Below, piece after piece: positions 24,301 through 31,261 of a DNA stretch of 64,000 bases. Below the pieces are notes generated by a model, which searched no databases, was not told the DNA's origin, and saw only the letters and a program-made list of their open reading frames with translations. Each line of letters begins with the position of its first letter. The stretch's first letter is position 1. Where the stretch lies: NCBI GenBank assembly GCA_039621445.1, contig CP154954.1, forward strand, positions 75,528,634-75,592,633, in the 5' to 3' direction. Made by a program: the position numbers and the translations under genes. This stretch comes from Euglena gracilis (lineage: Eukaryota; Euglenida; Euglenophyceae; Euglenales).

Positions 24301-25179
24301 GTGCTAATGCCCCCGTTCAAATATCTTCCAATGTAACCCCAGAATTTGATTTTGGGAGAGTGTCCAGGCTCCAGAGGGGTGTGCCCCTCGAAGCAGTCTG
24401 TGCAGACCGCGCTGCCTGCCAGGGAGTTTGGCACCGGGGGGAGGAGTGGGAACCATGACCCCGCACGCTGCCGTGGGCGGCGAAGATCTGCACGGCGGGC
24501 TTGGAGGCGAACAGGAGGCCGATGTACTGTTCGGAGACGTCGAGCTTCGCGAGGAACGTGGGCAGGATGGGCACTCCACCCCCAGGGCCGCGTCCCGGAA
24601 CACAACCCACCAGGGTCTTTGCGAAAGGGTTCTGGTCAACGGTATTGATTTGCATTTGCACCAACATAGGAAAACTAATCATGTGGGAGGTTTCATCGCG
24701 AATTCATGAATGGTAGGGAAGCCACTTTGGGGCTCCGGTGCCGTCGGCACCAGCTCACACACTTGGGGGGGGGGGTTTGGGGGCTGGGAAAGCCTGGCTT
24801 CGTTGGAACCGCCCATTCTTCGGGCCACTCAAAACAACCAGCTTCTCTGCACCCACCCTGGGGAAGGGGCAGCAAAAAAACCTCTCTGTATTCTGTGTTC
24901 TGCGCTCTGTTATTGATTTCTTGAACGTCTGACGCATGACCAATGTGGGTGTGCTCACAACTATCCCCCCCCCCACCGGCTCATTGGGCCGGGCCACGCT
25001 GGCCCCATCAGGCCGGGATGCCAACTTTGGGGGGGGGACCATGTTGGCCCTGACAGCCCGGGGGGGGGGGGCAACGGGCCGGGGGGGGGGGCAATGGGCC
25101 AGGGTTCAGGCGCAGGCCTGCTCCATTGCGTTCAGCACGTAGTCGCAGTAGAACGCGATAAAGACGGCCAGCTGGATGA
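1874..25179 (-). CDS. SLC18-like major-facilitator transporter, 17 exons
   Basis: The gene runs on the minus strand from about 25179 down to 1874 in 17 short exons (E1-E17, listed separately) totalling about 404 codons. The predicted protein follows the SLC18 family (vesicular monoamine, acetylcholine and polyamine proton antiporters) through all 12 helices. Landmarks are TM1 with the acidic residue in FYCDYVL; GLLFASKPAVQIF in TM2; the motif-A-like loop NAFAGLMVDQRG; TARCVQGLSSAF in TM4; RGLVMGVALVG in TM5; the central loop ending ALLNDP; GMTVLQPTLPIYV in TM7; TTPCMPLLADVVELRG in TM10; ERYGLVYSLADIS; and LGPLLGSLLSSLF in TM11. The acid in LADIS is kept, but the acid expected just before the TM10 proline is not obvious. 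Spacing between landmarks equals that of animal SLC18 proteins at most junctions. No start or stop codon was fixed. The substrate cannot be told from sequence. The likely place of action is a vesicle or other endomembrane. Confidence 0.82.
1975..2567 (-). other. Nonconventional intron 16
   Basis: Starts ACACAGGGG and ends CTGCCGGC. In frame between TM11 and TM12. Confidence 0.8.
2568..2611 (-). CDS. SLC18-like gene exon E16 (TM11)
   Basis: 44 nt encoding LGPLLGSLLSSLFSF, matching the GPxxGG helix TM11. Both joins are in frame under the rule. The paralogous exon at 34691-34732 is almost identical in protein. Confidence 0.85.
2612..3286 (-). other. Nonconventional intron 15
   Basis: Starts GAGCAGGGC and ends CTGGATGC. 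Contains a purine-biased stretch of GGAAAATTGC-like short repeats (3060-3240). Confidence 0.8.
3287..3353 (-). CDS. SLC18-like gene exon E15 (TM11 start)
   Basis: Encodes GSERYGLVYSLADISTSLGM and V. YGxVYxxAD is a strong family signature. E14-E15 reads VEL-RGSERYG, restoring the Arg seen in animal transporters. Confidence 0.9.
3354..4611 (-). other. Nonconventional intron 14
   Basis: Starts AGGCAGAGCTGG and ends CCAGCCCTGGCGGC. The termini are complementary over about 11 bases. Nothing else recognised inside. Confidence 0.8.
4612..4731 (-). CDS. SLC18-like gene exon E14 (TM9-TM10)
   Basis: Encodes CKWPPPALWVVVLGIGLVGV and GVAFITTPCMPLLADVVEL. The MPLLADVVEL stretch matches TM10 and its cytoplasmic end. 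Cys-to-Pro distance equals that of VMAT2 (31 residues) when joined to E13 by the rule. Confidence 0.85.
5139..5257. repeat. Decamer-repeat element, copy 1
   Basis: Bounded by GCACCTATAG and CTATAGGTG (inverted). The interior is eight near-perfect copies of a 10-bp unit, CATTTTCGGC. Confidence 0.6.
5903..6390. repeat. 18-bp minisatellite
   Basis: About 20 imperfect copies of CAGCATCTGCATCTTGTC in direct orientation, with variant units ending TCATA. Open frames across it are by-products of the 18-bp period. Confidence 0.8.
7003..7144. repeat. Decamer-repeat element, copy 2
   Basis: Two arrays of the CATTTTCGGC decamer. The second (7087-7132) lies between CACCTATAG and CTATAGGTGC, the same termini as the 5.1-kb copy. 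Confidence 0.6.
7228..7273 (-). CDS. SLC18-like gene exon E13 (TM9)
   Basis: 46 nt encoding ILLLSLGVGLCIVGS, the hydrophobic TM9. The 5' end follows CTGGCATC and the 3' end precedes TCCCAGCTGG. Confidence 0.75.
7274..8114 (-). other. Intron 12, atypical 5' end
   Basis: Starts ACATCCCGGAACG and ends CTGGCATC. The termini pair (ATCCCGGAACG against ATGCCAGGAAAG of the reverse strand), but CAG at +4 is missing. Confidence 0.6.
8115..8237 (-). CDS. SLC18-like gene exon E12 (TM8)
   Basis: Encodes YDQFGQGLMWGAMTFTYLV, SRPLSMLFAERLTKW and TTISVGV. It joins E11 as RTL-YDQ across the 8.9-kb intron 11 with the correct spacing for TM8 and the cytoplasmic loop before TM9. The 3' end is set by frame; the intron end there is atypical. 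Confidence 0.78.
8755..9030. repeat. Tandem duplication of about 170 bp
   Basis: Two diverged copies share ACTTGCTTATCT, GAGATACGGTGTTCCT and ATCCTGAATTC in order, directly upstream of the GA-rich tract and the retroelement. Confidence 0.7.
9049..9321. repeat. (GGGA)n/(GA)n tract at the left retroelement border
   Basis: Purine-only microsatellite that passes straight into the first base of the retroelement at GAGCCCGGG. The element also ends on the right in a (GA)n run. Confidence 0.8.
9359..10843 (+). pseudogene. Penelope-like ORF1, copy 1, frameshifted
   Basis: Same 1,485-nt span as the intact ORF1 of the second copy but with indels: one base lost near 9415, three near 10064, one near 10255 and five gained near 10545. 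These cancel, so start and stop are kept while the middle is out of frame. The protein features are described under the intact copy. Confidence 0.7.
10840..14525 (+). pseudogene. Penelope-like ORF2: GIY-YIG endonuclease and reverse transcriptase, one frameshift
   Basis: Starts at ATG 10840 inside an ATGA overlap with ORF1. Residues 1-110 are proline- and arginine-rich. Residues 205-310 hold a GIY-YIG nuclease: WIY (206-208), YVG (219-221), the KVYKRAKEHW helix, and the catalytic-glutamate region RERKWVGLLNSMWP with HGFN after it. The reverse transcriptase follows a long linker: motif A ADFTTMYTAF (Asp about 789), motif B RGMPMGLPPAPQLANL, and motif C RYIDDI (Asp 917 and 918). A single base appears lost near 13730. 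Downstream the +1-shifted frame continues the thumb region (REEEYPHHIVRYPL, FRNAIWRGYSRRL) to a stop at 14525. The whole is about 1,228 codons. It would copy its RNA at a nicked target. The C-terminal end runs into the tandem linker repeats. Confidence 0.85.
14388..14860 (+). repeat. Linker repeats between retroelement copies
   Basis: Four units of roughly 123-147 bp, each carrying a GTGA(C/T)GCCGCCAAGGATC core and GAGCCCGGGCGGGCCTGAG or a close variant. They form the junction of copy 1 and copy 2, the place of the pseudo-LTR in tandem Penelope-like elements. No hammerhead core (CTGATGA with GAAA) was seen. Confidence 0.65.
14869..16353 (+). CDS. Penelope-like ORF1, copy 2, intact
   Basis: 494 codons from ATG 14869 to the TGA at 16351-16353, which overlaps the ORF2 start as ATGA. 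The same frame is also open upstream through the linker repeats to about 14533. Residues 50-110 are built of repeated V-P-V and V-E-V units (ERQVPVPVREPVFVDRVIER and similar), which resemble beta-strand VPV repeats of cytoskeletal proteins only in texture. A basic KKRK (possible nuclear signal) follows near residue 188, then a segment with SEWPAEWRAKYEEW and, near residue 420, a likely coiled coil (KEIKRMADSISALSEELKKL). Probably an RNA- or particle-binding partner of ORF2; its function is not established. Confidence 0.7.
   Translation: METETDALEGVAAQPSTASQSPSAPTAPTASQGPPLSNPDSASPTPCLPPPTREVLQERVVIIERQVPVPVREPVFVDRVIERVVPVPVQVPVEVRVPMPVPVPVEVRVPIPIYLPPSAPQAPSIVQNVHLNALTIGPSSSSSSLALLQGLPIPAIEAPNRLLLTAPPPPPSDTTDDDTSSQGPTKKRKFTSLSEWPAEWRAKYEEWKAVLKDPREAGRGQAMYESWDPDLQNQVWWASCGPQRRSIIQEWQEAAAAQNVERPADLERQTHDWHEGARIGEADHPGPRRHPHGPHQGHQPSGSHVPGVRPSQVRAGGRQRGACAPPTPSAGEQAKRDLPRPQAPWRPNREAARGRRPGDSFSSAAMRSSRPSRPGSAQGNPTRGEERDRRDEGVAWTPVPARAGAAQGDQEDGGQHLRPQRRAEEATRKIPSSTPLSGGVGAPNHIKTIAERRERERGRQGPAPLRSPLIPTHGIPFKAIVAADGVGNGGRRRP
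16350..16682 (+). pseudogene. Truncated start of Penelope-like ORF2, copy 2
   Basis: Identical to the first 75 codons of ORF2, then breaks off at (GA)n near 16569 and reads into unrelated sequence. No nuclease or reverse transcriptase domain remains. Confidence 0.8.
16571..16594. repeat. (GA)n tract at the right retroelement border
   Basis: About 12 GA units start exactly where copy 2 stops matching copy 1. Together with the left tract this suggests insertion into a (GA)n microsatellite, or repair through it. Confidence 0.75.
17153..17187 (-). CDS. SLC18-like gene exon E11 (TM7 end)
   Basis: 35 nt encoding PTLPIYVHRTL. E10-E11 gives GMTVLQPTLPIYV, the family signature L-x-P-x-LP at the end of TM7. 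Confidence 0.82.
17188..17441 (-). other. Nonconventional intron 10 with 17-bp terminal inverted repeat
   Basis: Starts AGCCAGGGATGTACGGGAA; the 3' side reads TTCCCGTTCAGCCCTGG then CTGC. The termini are complementary over 17 bases with few mismatches. GCTGCAGCC is repeated at both borders. A 24-bp unit containing GAAAATTGACCT is repeated three times inside (17272-17345). Confidence 0.85.
17442..17501 (-). CDS. SLC18-like gene exon E10 (TM7)
   Basis: Encodes NVLCINVLVFVGNCGMTVLQ. Joined to E9 it reads NDP-NVLCINV, with exactly the VMAT spacing from the KDP motif to the LxPxLP motif. Confidence 0.8.
17502..18408 (-). other. Intron 9 with strong terminal inverted repeat
   Basis: CCCTGGCCTCGCATTG just inside the 5' border pairs with CAATGGGAGGCTTGG just inside the 3' border. 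The exact cut lies in a C run. The CAG triplet is not present. Confidence 0.65.
18409..18499 (-). CDS. SLC18-like gene exon E9 (central loop)
   Basis: Encodes the hydrophilic loop between the two six-helix halves, ending SEVQQMWALLNDP, which matches the LLKDP element before TM7. A nearby GTGAGC (18343-18348) looks like a conventional donor, but using it duplicates TM7, so the end is placed in the CCCC run. Confidence 0.75.
19020..19330. repeat. Dispersed repeat, copy at 19 kb
   Basis: Shares with 21478-21745 the blocks TTTTTTTTACCAACCCC, GAGTGCCTG, CAGGCAC, GGTCGGATTTCGGCCTG and GAAAATAGGCCATTTTTGG in order. Contains hairpins such as GTGCCTGCCCAGGCAGGCAC. Confidence 0.6.
20335..20361. repeat. 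(GT)n microsatellite
   Basis: About 13 GT units, within intron 8. Confidence 0.9.
20403..20460 (-). CDS. SLC18-like gene exon E8 (TM6)
   Basis: Encodes FGNASPFYLVTALLLVPGA, matching the G-x-x-x-PF-x-L-x-AL motif of TM6. Its end is set by the in-frame join to E9. The intron starts GGGCATTTC, where CAT replaces CAG. Confidence 0.82.
20461..20761 (-). other. Nonconventional intron 7
   Basis: Starts GGCCAGGGC and ends CTGCCGGT. The inner CAGGG pairs with CCCTG. In frame. Holds no other feature. Confidence 0.8.
20762..20787 (-). CDS. SLC18-like gene microexon E7
   Basis: Only 26 nt, encoding TFGGVLASL. It bridges the glycine-rich end of TM5 and the loop before TM6. Both joins are in frame under the rule and give SGATFGGVLASLFGNASPF, aligned without gaps to the VMAT segment. 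Confidence 0.75.
20788..20953 (-). other. Nonconventional intron 6 (166 nt, the shortest)
   Basis: Starts GGCCAGGCC and ends TTGTGGTC. In frame with exact family spacing. Confidence 0.75.
20954..21052 (-). CDS. SLC18-like gene exon E6 (TM4 end, TM5)
   Basis: Encodes GMTWIARTHSPGTRGLVMGV and ALVGIGAGAVSGA. The RGxxMG element and following glycines match the antiporter helix TM5. E5-E6 joins as MSS-GMTW, 23 residues from the SS of TM4 to the RG, the same count as in VMAT2. Confidence 0.88.
21478..21745. repeat. Dispersed repeat, copy at 21.5 kb
   Basis: Second copy of the 19-kb repeat, same block order, in intron 5. Confidence 0.6.
22014..22045. repeat. (CAGG)n microsatellite
   Basis: Eight units of GGCA/CAGG, in intron 5. 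Confidence 0.9.
22165..22590. mobile_element. MITE-like element, copy 1
   Basis: Begins with a C run and CTATGTCCAA and ends TTGGACATAG with a G run, followed by TAC that matches the TAC at the left border. The interior has a mirrored pair of CGGCGC hairpins. The related copy at 61.7 kb has a matching empty site. Confidence 0.7.
22670..22729 (-). CDS. SLC18-like gene exon E5 (TM4)
   Basis: Encodes GYLLTARCVQGLSSAFIMSS, matching the Ar-x-x-QG-x-x-SS signature of TM4 in SLC18 and related drug antiporters. It ends at AGCTCC, and the intron starts GCTTAGGGG. A TAG codon right behind the exon shows the intron must begin here. Confidence 0.85.
22730..23573 (-). other. Intron 4, ends not fully resolved
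   Basis: Starts near CCGCAGTAG and ends CTGCTGTT. The termini pair through GCAG, but the joined frame is one base off. Confidence 0.5.
23574..23628 (-). CDS. SLC18-like gene exon E4 (TM3)
   Basis: Encodes AVLAVSTAVFGVGLSL, matching TM3 of the family. The junction with E3 (VGL-AVLAVS) obeys the CAG/CTG rule exactly. The 3' end near CCGCAGTAG leaves the frame one base off against E5, so the last few codons are uncertain. Confidence 0.7.
23629..23993 (-). other. Nonconventional intron 3
   Basis: Starts CCGCAGAGGGTGACAA and ends TTGTCAAACTCTGGCTTT. The ends are complementary over 13 bases with two mismatches. In frame. Confidence 0.8.
23665..23690. repeat. (GT)n microsatellite
   Basis: Short GT tract in the middle of intron 4. 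Confidence 0.85.
23994..24060 (-). CDS. SLC18-like gene exon E3 (loop 2-3, TM3 start)
   Basis: Encodes PNAFAGLMVDQRGAKHTLLV and GL. NxFxGLxVDxxG is the MFS motif-A-like loop between TM2 and TM3. It joins E2 in frame but is about three residues longer than animal VMATs at the junction. Confidence 0.82.
24061..24473 (-). other. Nonconventional intron 2
   Basis: Starts CGGCAGCGTG and ends CTGCGGTG. The termini pair through GCAGC. In frame. Confidence 0.7.
24474..24577 (-). CDS. SLC18-like gene exon E2 (TM1-TM2)
   Basis: Encodes GVPILPTFLAKLDVSEQYIG and then LLFASKPAVQIFAAH. The proline-rich end of TM1 and the LLFASK motif at the start of TM2 are hallmarks of SLC18 proteins. It joins E1 in frame as NAM-GVPILP, with the same spacing as animal VMATs. 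Confidence 0.85.
24578..25123 (-). other. Nonconventional intron 1
   Basis: Starts GAGCAGGCC and ends CTGGGGGT; no GT-AG. The joined exons stay in frame at a conserved TM1 motif. Confidence 0.75.
25124..25179 (-). CDS. SLC18-like gene exon E1 (TM1)
   Basis: Encodes IQLAVFIAFYCDYVLNAM, the first helix, with an Asp at the position of the conserved TM1 acid of SLC18 transporters. The 3' end is fixed by GAGCAGG (CAG at intron +4 to +6). The 5' end follows CTGCAACT but is not confirmed by an upstream partner. Confidence 0.75.
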
Positions 25180-26049
25180 AGTTGCAGGGGCTGGGCGAGG
25201 TCCGGCGGGGGTGGGGGTGCCCCCTCACCTCCCACGCAGCGAGCCACCAACCCAGGATCTTTGACTTTCAAGTCTGGGGGGAGGGGGGGGGGGCACTCCC
25301 GCCCCTCTGGGGGAGAGTAGGGAGGGGGGTACCCCCAGGTACCCCCAGGGGGGGCAGGGTCCACTTTTGGGGGGTTTTGGGTTTTTTGGGGGGTTTTTGG
25401 GGTCGGGGTTTCACGTATAAAAAAAAACGCCAACTCACAAAGCCCTTGGGGGTTCTCGTTCCCCACCGGGGGGGGGGGGGACACCCACCCAGCCCACTAC
25501 CTCTGGACCTGGCACCAACGGTATCGGACGATGCAGGGGGACTTCACCGCCCTCTGTTTCCACCCCCCGGAGGCCAGGAATCCGAACCCCGCTTCTCCAG
25601 AGGTCCAGAGGGAGGATGAAGGACGCACTGCCACACCCCAAGAAGGAATCCAGAGCGGAAAAGAGGGTTCTCCGTTGTGTGACCGCGACGCAACCTTTTC
25701 CAAAAACAAAAGCCTGTCGTATGTCAACAACTGCTCCCCATAGTGTTCCATCATCCATACCTCGCGTTACACGAAATTAAAAAATGCAAACCAAAGAGCC
25801 AGGGATTCAGCTTTCCAAGAGACAGTTTAAGGGCTGTATGGGAAGGCCTGGGGAACCGATCCCCCCACCCATGATGACACCGCCCACGGAAAAATTCCTT
25901 CGGTGCCGCAGGAAAAATTTGATCTGAAAATTCAGGCCTCCATGGAAAGTATGGAAGGGGTGGTGGGGGGGTGGCGGAGGCGGACCCCCCCACCCACCAG
26001 GATGGGGTAGGAGACCCCTCCCCAACCTGCCAACCACTACCCACAGGGT

Positions 26050-26215
26050 TGTGCGATTCCCGTGCAACGTCTTCGCAATCTTCTGTGTGGTTCGGAACAA
26101 AGCCGCATCAAAGGGGAGGTGCCTCTCTGTTCCCCTCCGTCGTCCAGAGGTGCCCCGGGTGGCCGGCACGGCGGGGGCGAGGTGCAGGGCATCGGTGGGG
26201 GGGGGGGGGAGGGCG
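26050..26215 (-). CDS. Possible N-terminal exon of the SLC18-like gene
   Basis: This minus-strand GC-rich segment lies just upstream of exon E1 and is open with a basic stretch (RRRGTERHLPFDAALFRT) such as precedes TM1 in SLC18 proteins. A CAG triplet (ACACAGAAG) sits where an intron could start, but joining it to E1 by the usual rule leaves the frame unmatched. An intervening small exon or another start is possible. Confidence 0.25.
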
Positions 26216-28430
26216 GGCGGGTCCTGTGACTCAGCCCAACCTGCGGAGAGAGCACAGACCAGTCCATCCAGAGTCCCAGACCCAGTCACACCCAGTCACG
26301 CCGGTCATTTCGCAGGTGCTTTGCACAGAAGGACAAGTGGGGGATACTGTTGACACGTCCACCGGCAAGGGGTTGGCGGGTACCATCCACGCCGTAACCA
26401 GGGGTGCCTTGGACCCAGGGTTTTTTTTTAAGACCGCTGGGGGAGGGGGGGGTCCGGTCCCCCCACCCACCCACCCCCTGGCCCCCCCCGGTGACCCACA
26501 AAAAAAATGGCCGAAAAATCGCGAACCACGTTTACCAAAAATTTTCAGTGCCTTCGGCACCGAAAAGTAGATCCCACCCCCCCCCCTCCAGCGGGCCCCC
26601 CCGGGTGGGGGGGGGGGCGCGGCCCGCCCCGCCCACCCTCCCCCCCCCCGGGGGTCCACAACTTAAAAAAAAAAACCCTACTTGGACCCTCGCCTGCCCA
26701 AAAGACCTTGGTCTCATTTCTTTTGGGCCCGTCGCTTCAACCTCCAGGGGGAAGGGGGGCTTTCTTTGGGGGTCAGACATTTTGTTGCTAGGGCACATCA
26801 CCCACCCCGTGGGCCTTTTTTTCCCCAAGGCATCCGTTAGGCGGCAGGGTCCCTTATAAAAAAAAGCCTGCCTATACCCTCCCTTTAGAAAAAAATGCAT
26901 CATTATTTTTGCTGAAAGTTTGAAAAGAGAATTCGACATTATTTTCCCATTCGGCTGAGGACTGTTGGCCGTGTTTCAACCCGTCCGAGAACCCTGTCCT
27001 ACAGCGGGACAAGATTTTTGCAGGAGCAAGAAGCACGTTTGTTTCGTCACAGCGAACACGTCTCAAACAGATTGTCCGCAAAGGGAGCAGCGCTTGAAAG
27101 TTCGAAAACAACAACAACATTTTTCAATGATTCATCCAGTGGCCGAAACCAGGTCATATTTTTTGTTCACTTTTAACTCCTGTTTTCCAAATGAAACAAC
27201 ATTAAAAGGAGAAATGGGTGTTTCTTTACCAGTCTTTTCACTTGAGGGTGAAACACCAGCTGGGCAGATCTGGTGAGGGATGCGAAAGAAACTGCCCACG
27301 GGCTGAAACCGTGCGGGGCAGTAATCCACATGTGAAAGCTGCACCAAAAAACCTCGTGCCTCCGGGTATGGCTGGGTTGACTACTGGCTGTGTTCCTTTG
27401 CTTCTCAGCCCCAGCAACCAATCTCACTTCCCTCACTCCTGGACAATAATAACATGATAATAATAATATATAATAATAATAATTCCAGTATGTCTGCAGT
27501 ACCTCCGGTCAGGACCCTGAAAGCTGGTACTTCAATCAAGAGCTTCAAATTTTCACAGGAAACTTTGAAAGGGAAGTGGTTAATTTCTATTATGATATAT
27601 GATCAAATTCTATTTCTCCGATATTCTATTTCAGATGTTGATATGTTCTTTTCTTTGGAACAACTCTGTAGTATTTTGGAACGATTCCCCTTCCTTGGGA
27701 AATTATCACACCTGACAGCCTGGGCCATATTGTGAGACCTTTGTTAAATTTTTATGAAAACAGGATAAAAAACGGCTGCTGGAAGAAAACAGAAAACAAA
27801 TTGATACTAAAAATCAGTCAAAAAATAAGAACATCGGAGTACTTTGGAGTATCGTAATCGCACTGAAGAAACATATCATCATTGGGGTCAACCTTCCATT
27901 TGCATAATTGTAACCAAAATTACACCAAACAAGTCATTAAATTATTTAAAAAATATGTGTGTTATATGTTGTGTGTGTGTGCGTGGTCGTGGGTGTGTGT
28001 GATTATTTGCATACCTTGGTGTGCAAATGTGAGCGGTAAAATAATTTCAGGACATTTTTCAAACCTAAAATTTAGTGTAATAAAAAAAAATACTGTGGGA
28101 TGGATGAAATTGGTCCATCAGGTTTGCCAGAACACAAGCTGCCTGCTGGCTGAAAGGAGGGCTAGAACTACATGCGAATGCGGTGCAAGAGCTGGATGTG
28201 TTACGTCGGACAACAGAACAGAAAAAAAAAGGTGCAAGGTGCAGAAGATACAATATGCAGCTGCCAGGCACAGCGGAAGACAAGAGACCGAAAATAGATG
28301 GGGAAGCAAGGGGATCGGAGAAGGCTTCCTTTTCTTTTCGACAAACTCCTAATTTTTTGAGGCAGACTCTTAGATGGGTTGCTTCCAAAAGGCTTGGCAA
28401 GCATGACAAAAAAGGAGCTAGATCATTTTT
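26216..28430. other. No gene recognised
   Basis: Apart from the poly-T-bounded repeat at 26405-26675 and short AT-rich microsatellites near 27450-27490, I see no supported coding sequence on either strand. Confidence 0.5.
26405..26675. repeat. Poly-T/poly-A bounded repeat, copy 1
   Basis: Starts CAGGGTTTTTTTTTAAGACC and ends CAACTTAAAAAAAAAAACCC, giving inverted ends. Contains CCCACCCACC runs and AATTTTCAGTGCCTTCGGCA. Related copies at 39358-39500 and 54388-54655. Confidence 0.6.
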
Positions 28431-28433
28431 CCA

Positions 28434-28436
<3 letters not shown>

Positions 28437-28515
<79 letters not shown>

Positions 28516-28522
28516 GTATATG

Positions 28523-28553
<31 letters not shown>

Positions 28554-28562
28554 GTATATCTA

Positions 28563-28600
<38 letters not shown>
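28437..28600. repeat. (TA)n microsatellite
   Basis: About 160 bp of TA with scattered GTATATG interruptions. Confidence 0.95.
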
Positions 28601-28603
<3 letters not shown>

Positions 28604-29049
28604 GCATCCTCTTCCCTGTATTAAGAGTGAACAATTCTGAGGGACCAGATTTCCCTCAGCCTCGCCATTCTTATTTATCAGGGCTTTTAAATTGTTTCTT
28701 GCTTGGTCGAGGTGGGGACAGCCTGACAATCTGATGTGGTTGGCGCTATGGGGGGGCAGGCTTCATTTACCAACTCTGGGGGGGGGAGGGGTGTCTTGTG
28801 CCATGGAGTGCCTGCACATAGCAGGCACAGCCCCCCCCCCCCGGGGTCGGTTTTGCACCCCGGTGCCCAGGGATGGAAGCTTTGAGGGGGGGGGGGTCGG
28901 ACCCCCCCTCCCGACACGGGGGGGGGGGGGTCCTCCTCGAAACCTCCCCTTATCTTATCTCAAGTGCTGAGCTCTTGATAAGCGCGCACCCACCCCTTCA
29001 TTGACCCCCTCATATAAACCGGCCCACTCCATGGGGCTCTTTTGACTGA

Positions 29050-29935
29050 AATGCAAGGGTTTTGTGCCCAAAACGGGAGGTCAGGGGGTCAAAAAAAAAA
29101 CAATCGTTTTGGGCTCAAAAAAAAACATGTATTCCAGGTCCGGGAGGCCAAAAAAAAAACATGGTTTCGGGCAAACTCTTTTTTAGATTTTTTCGACTTT
29201 TTTTGACCGAAAATGGGCCCAAAACGGGGGCTGGCGGGTCGAAAAACGCTCATTTTCGGCTGAAAAACAGTTTTTCCGGGTCCGGGAGGCCTAAAAACAT
29301 CGTTTAGGGCAAAATTTTTTTTAGATTTTTTCGACTTTTTTGACCCGGTTTTGGCCCAAAGTCAATGGGTTGGCAGTCCAAAACGGTGTGTCACCCACAC
29401 TCCCTAGGGGCATTCCCAAGGGTTGATGGGTTGGATGGGTGCATACCCAGTCCATATCATGCCAGATGGAGGTGGGGGAGGTGTGTGACACGGATTACGC
29501 GGTCCCAAACAACAAGGCAATACCTCGTTGTTGGAGCACTTGGTGTACGGTCGCACATTGCGATCCGCAACCAAGTGTATGGGTGAGCGAAATCGGGATT
29601 AGTGTTGGGGTTTGGACTAAACATCCACAATCTGGCTGGGCGGGGCGCTGGCGGGTCGAAAATCGCTCATTTTCGGCTCAAACACAGCTTTCAGCAGGGG
29701 TCAGGGAGGCCAAAAAACATCGTTTTGGGCAAAAAAAAATTTCGATTTTTTTCGACTTTATCCACCCAAAAATGACCCTAAGTCAATGAATGTGTTGGCA
29801 GCCCAAAACGGGGGCTGGCGGGTCGAAAAACGCTCATTTTCGGCTGAAAAACAGTTTTTTCGGGTCCGGGAGGCCAAAAACATCGTTTCAGGCAAAAAAA
29901 AATTCGATTTTTTTTGACTTTTTGGGCCGAAAACG
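29050..29935. repeat. Four copies of a 110-bp dispersed repeat
   Basis: Copies near 29050, 29225, 29645 and 29805 share CGCTCATTTTCGGCT, CGGGTCCGGGAGGCC and GATTTTTTTCGACTTT in order. A fifth copy lies at 32815-32935. Confidence 0.75.
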
Positions 29936-30049
29936 GCCAAGTCGGACAGTCGAAATAGCGTACAAAATGGCGATTGATTTTTTGGCCCCCCACCCCCGAA
30001 AACGGAAGTCGGACAGTGGGAAAAGTGTACAAACTGGCCATCAGGGCCG

Positions 30050-30362
30050 TCATGGGTCATGATGGGCATCCAGGGTCATGATGGCCATCATGGGTCATGA
30101 TGGGCATCAAGGGTCATGATGGCCATCATGAGTCATGATGGCCATCATGGGTCATGATCAAGGGTCATGATGGCCATCATGGGTCATGATGGCCATCATG
30201 GGTCATGGTCAAGGGCCATGATGGCCATCATGGGTCATGATCAAGCGTTATGATGGCCATCATGGGTCATGATGGCCATCATCATGGGTCATGATGGGCA
30301 TCATGGGTCGTGATGGCCATCATGGGTCATTATGGGCAACATGGGTCATGATGGCCATGATG
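30050..30362. repeat. GGTCATGATGGCCATCAT minisatellite
   Basis: Direct array of 16-24-bp units around GGGTCATGATGGCCATCAT. The unit itself contains the palindrome ATGATGGCCATCAT. Confidence 0.85.
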
Positions 30363-30373
30363 GGCCGGGGGCA

Positions 30374-30496
30374 AGCACCTATGACAGGTTCCAAATTTTA
30401 GCCCGCGGTCGGCCGCGGTCGGCCGCGGTCGGCTGCGGTCGGCTGCGGTCGGCTGCGGTCGGCTGCGGTCGGCAAAGTAGTTGGCTGTAGGTGGGG
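30374..30496. repeat. Decamer-repeat element, copy 3
   Basis: Termini AGCACCTATGAC and TGTAGGTGG surround seven 10-bp units of GGCTGCGGTC/GGCCGCGGTC. Same layout as copies 1 and 2 but another decamer. Confidence 0.6.
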
Positions 30497-30539
30497 GGGG
30501 CAGGCCAACAAAACATGAGCATATATCACAATCACACAA

Positions 30540-31258
30540 TCCACTGTTGCCGACTTTTGGCCACTTTTCGCTGCTTTTGGCCAGTTTTTGATGCTTTTGG
30601 ACTGCTTTTGGCCACTGTTGCCGACTTTTGGTCGATTTTTGCTGCCTTTGCCCATTATTTCCTGCCTTTTGCTTTGTTTTGGTCACTTTTGTTGCTTTTG
30701 CCCACTTTTTGCTGTGTTTTGGCTGCTTTTGGACAGCTTTTGCTTTGCTTTGACCTCTTTTGACCTCTTTAACCCACTTTTGACCACTTTTCTCTGCTTT
30801 TGGCCATTTTTACCCACTTCTGGCCACTTTCAGGCCACTTTAAACGTCTTTTTGTTGCTTTTGACATCAAGAGCAGTCAAACGTGACCTAAAATGGGCCT
30901 AAAAGTGGCAAAACATGGTTAAAATGGCCAAAAGTTCCAAAAGCAGGCAAAAATAACAAAAAAGAATGCCCAAAAATGGCCCAAAATGACCCTGCTTTTG
31001 GCCAATTTGGGTCACTTTAGCAGCTTTTGTTCACTTTTGGCAACAAACTGGCGCAAAATGTTCAAAATGGTCAAATTGGACCAAAAAGAGACCAAAAAAT
31101 GGCAAAAATAACAAAAGAAAAGGTCGAAAGTGGCTTTAAATGGTCAAAAATGGCCCTAAATGGCCCAAAATGGCCCAAGAGCAGGACAAAATGGCCCAAA
31201 ATTACAAGAAGTGGGCAAAAAGTGCCAAAAATGGTCAAAATAGGTCAAAATGGGTGAA
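30540..31258. repeat. Strand-biased foldback of TTTTGGCCAC-like units
   Basis: The left half (30540-30870) is built of CTTTTGGCCACTTTTGCTGC-like units, and the right half (30885-31258) of the complementary kind (CCAAAAGTGGC, AAAATGGCC). The halves can pair loosely. Confidence 0.5.
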
Positions 31259-31261
31259 TTA

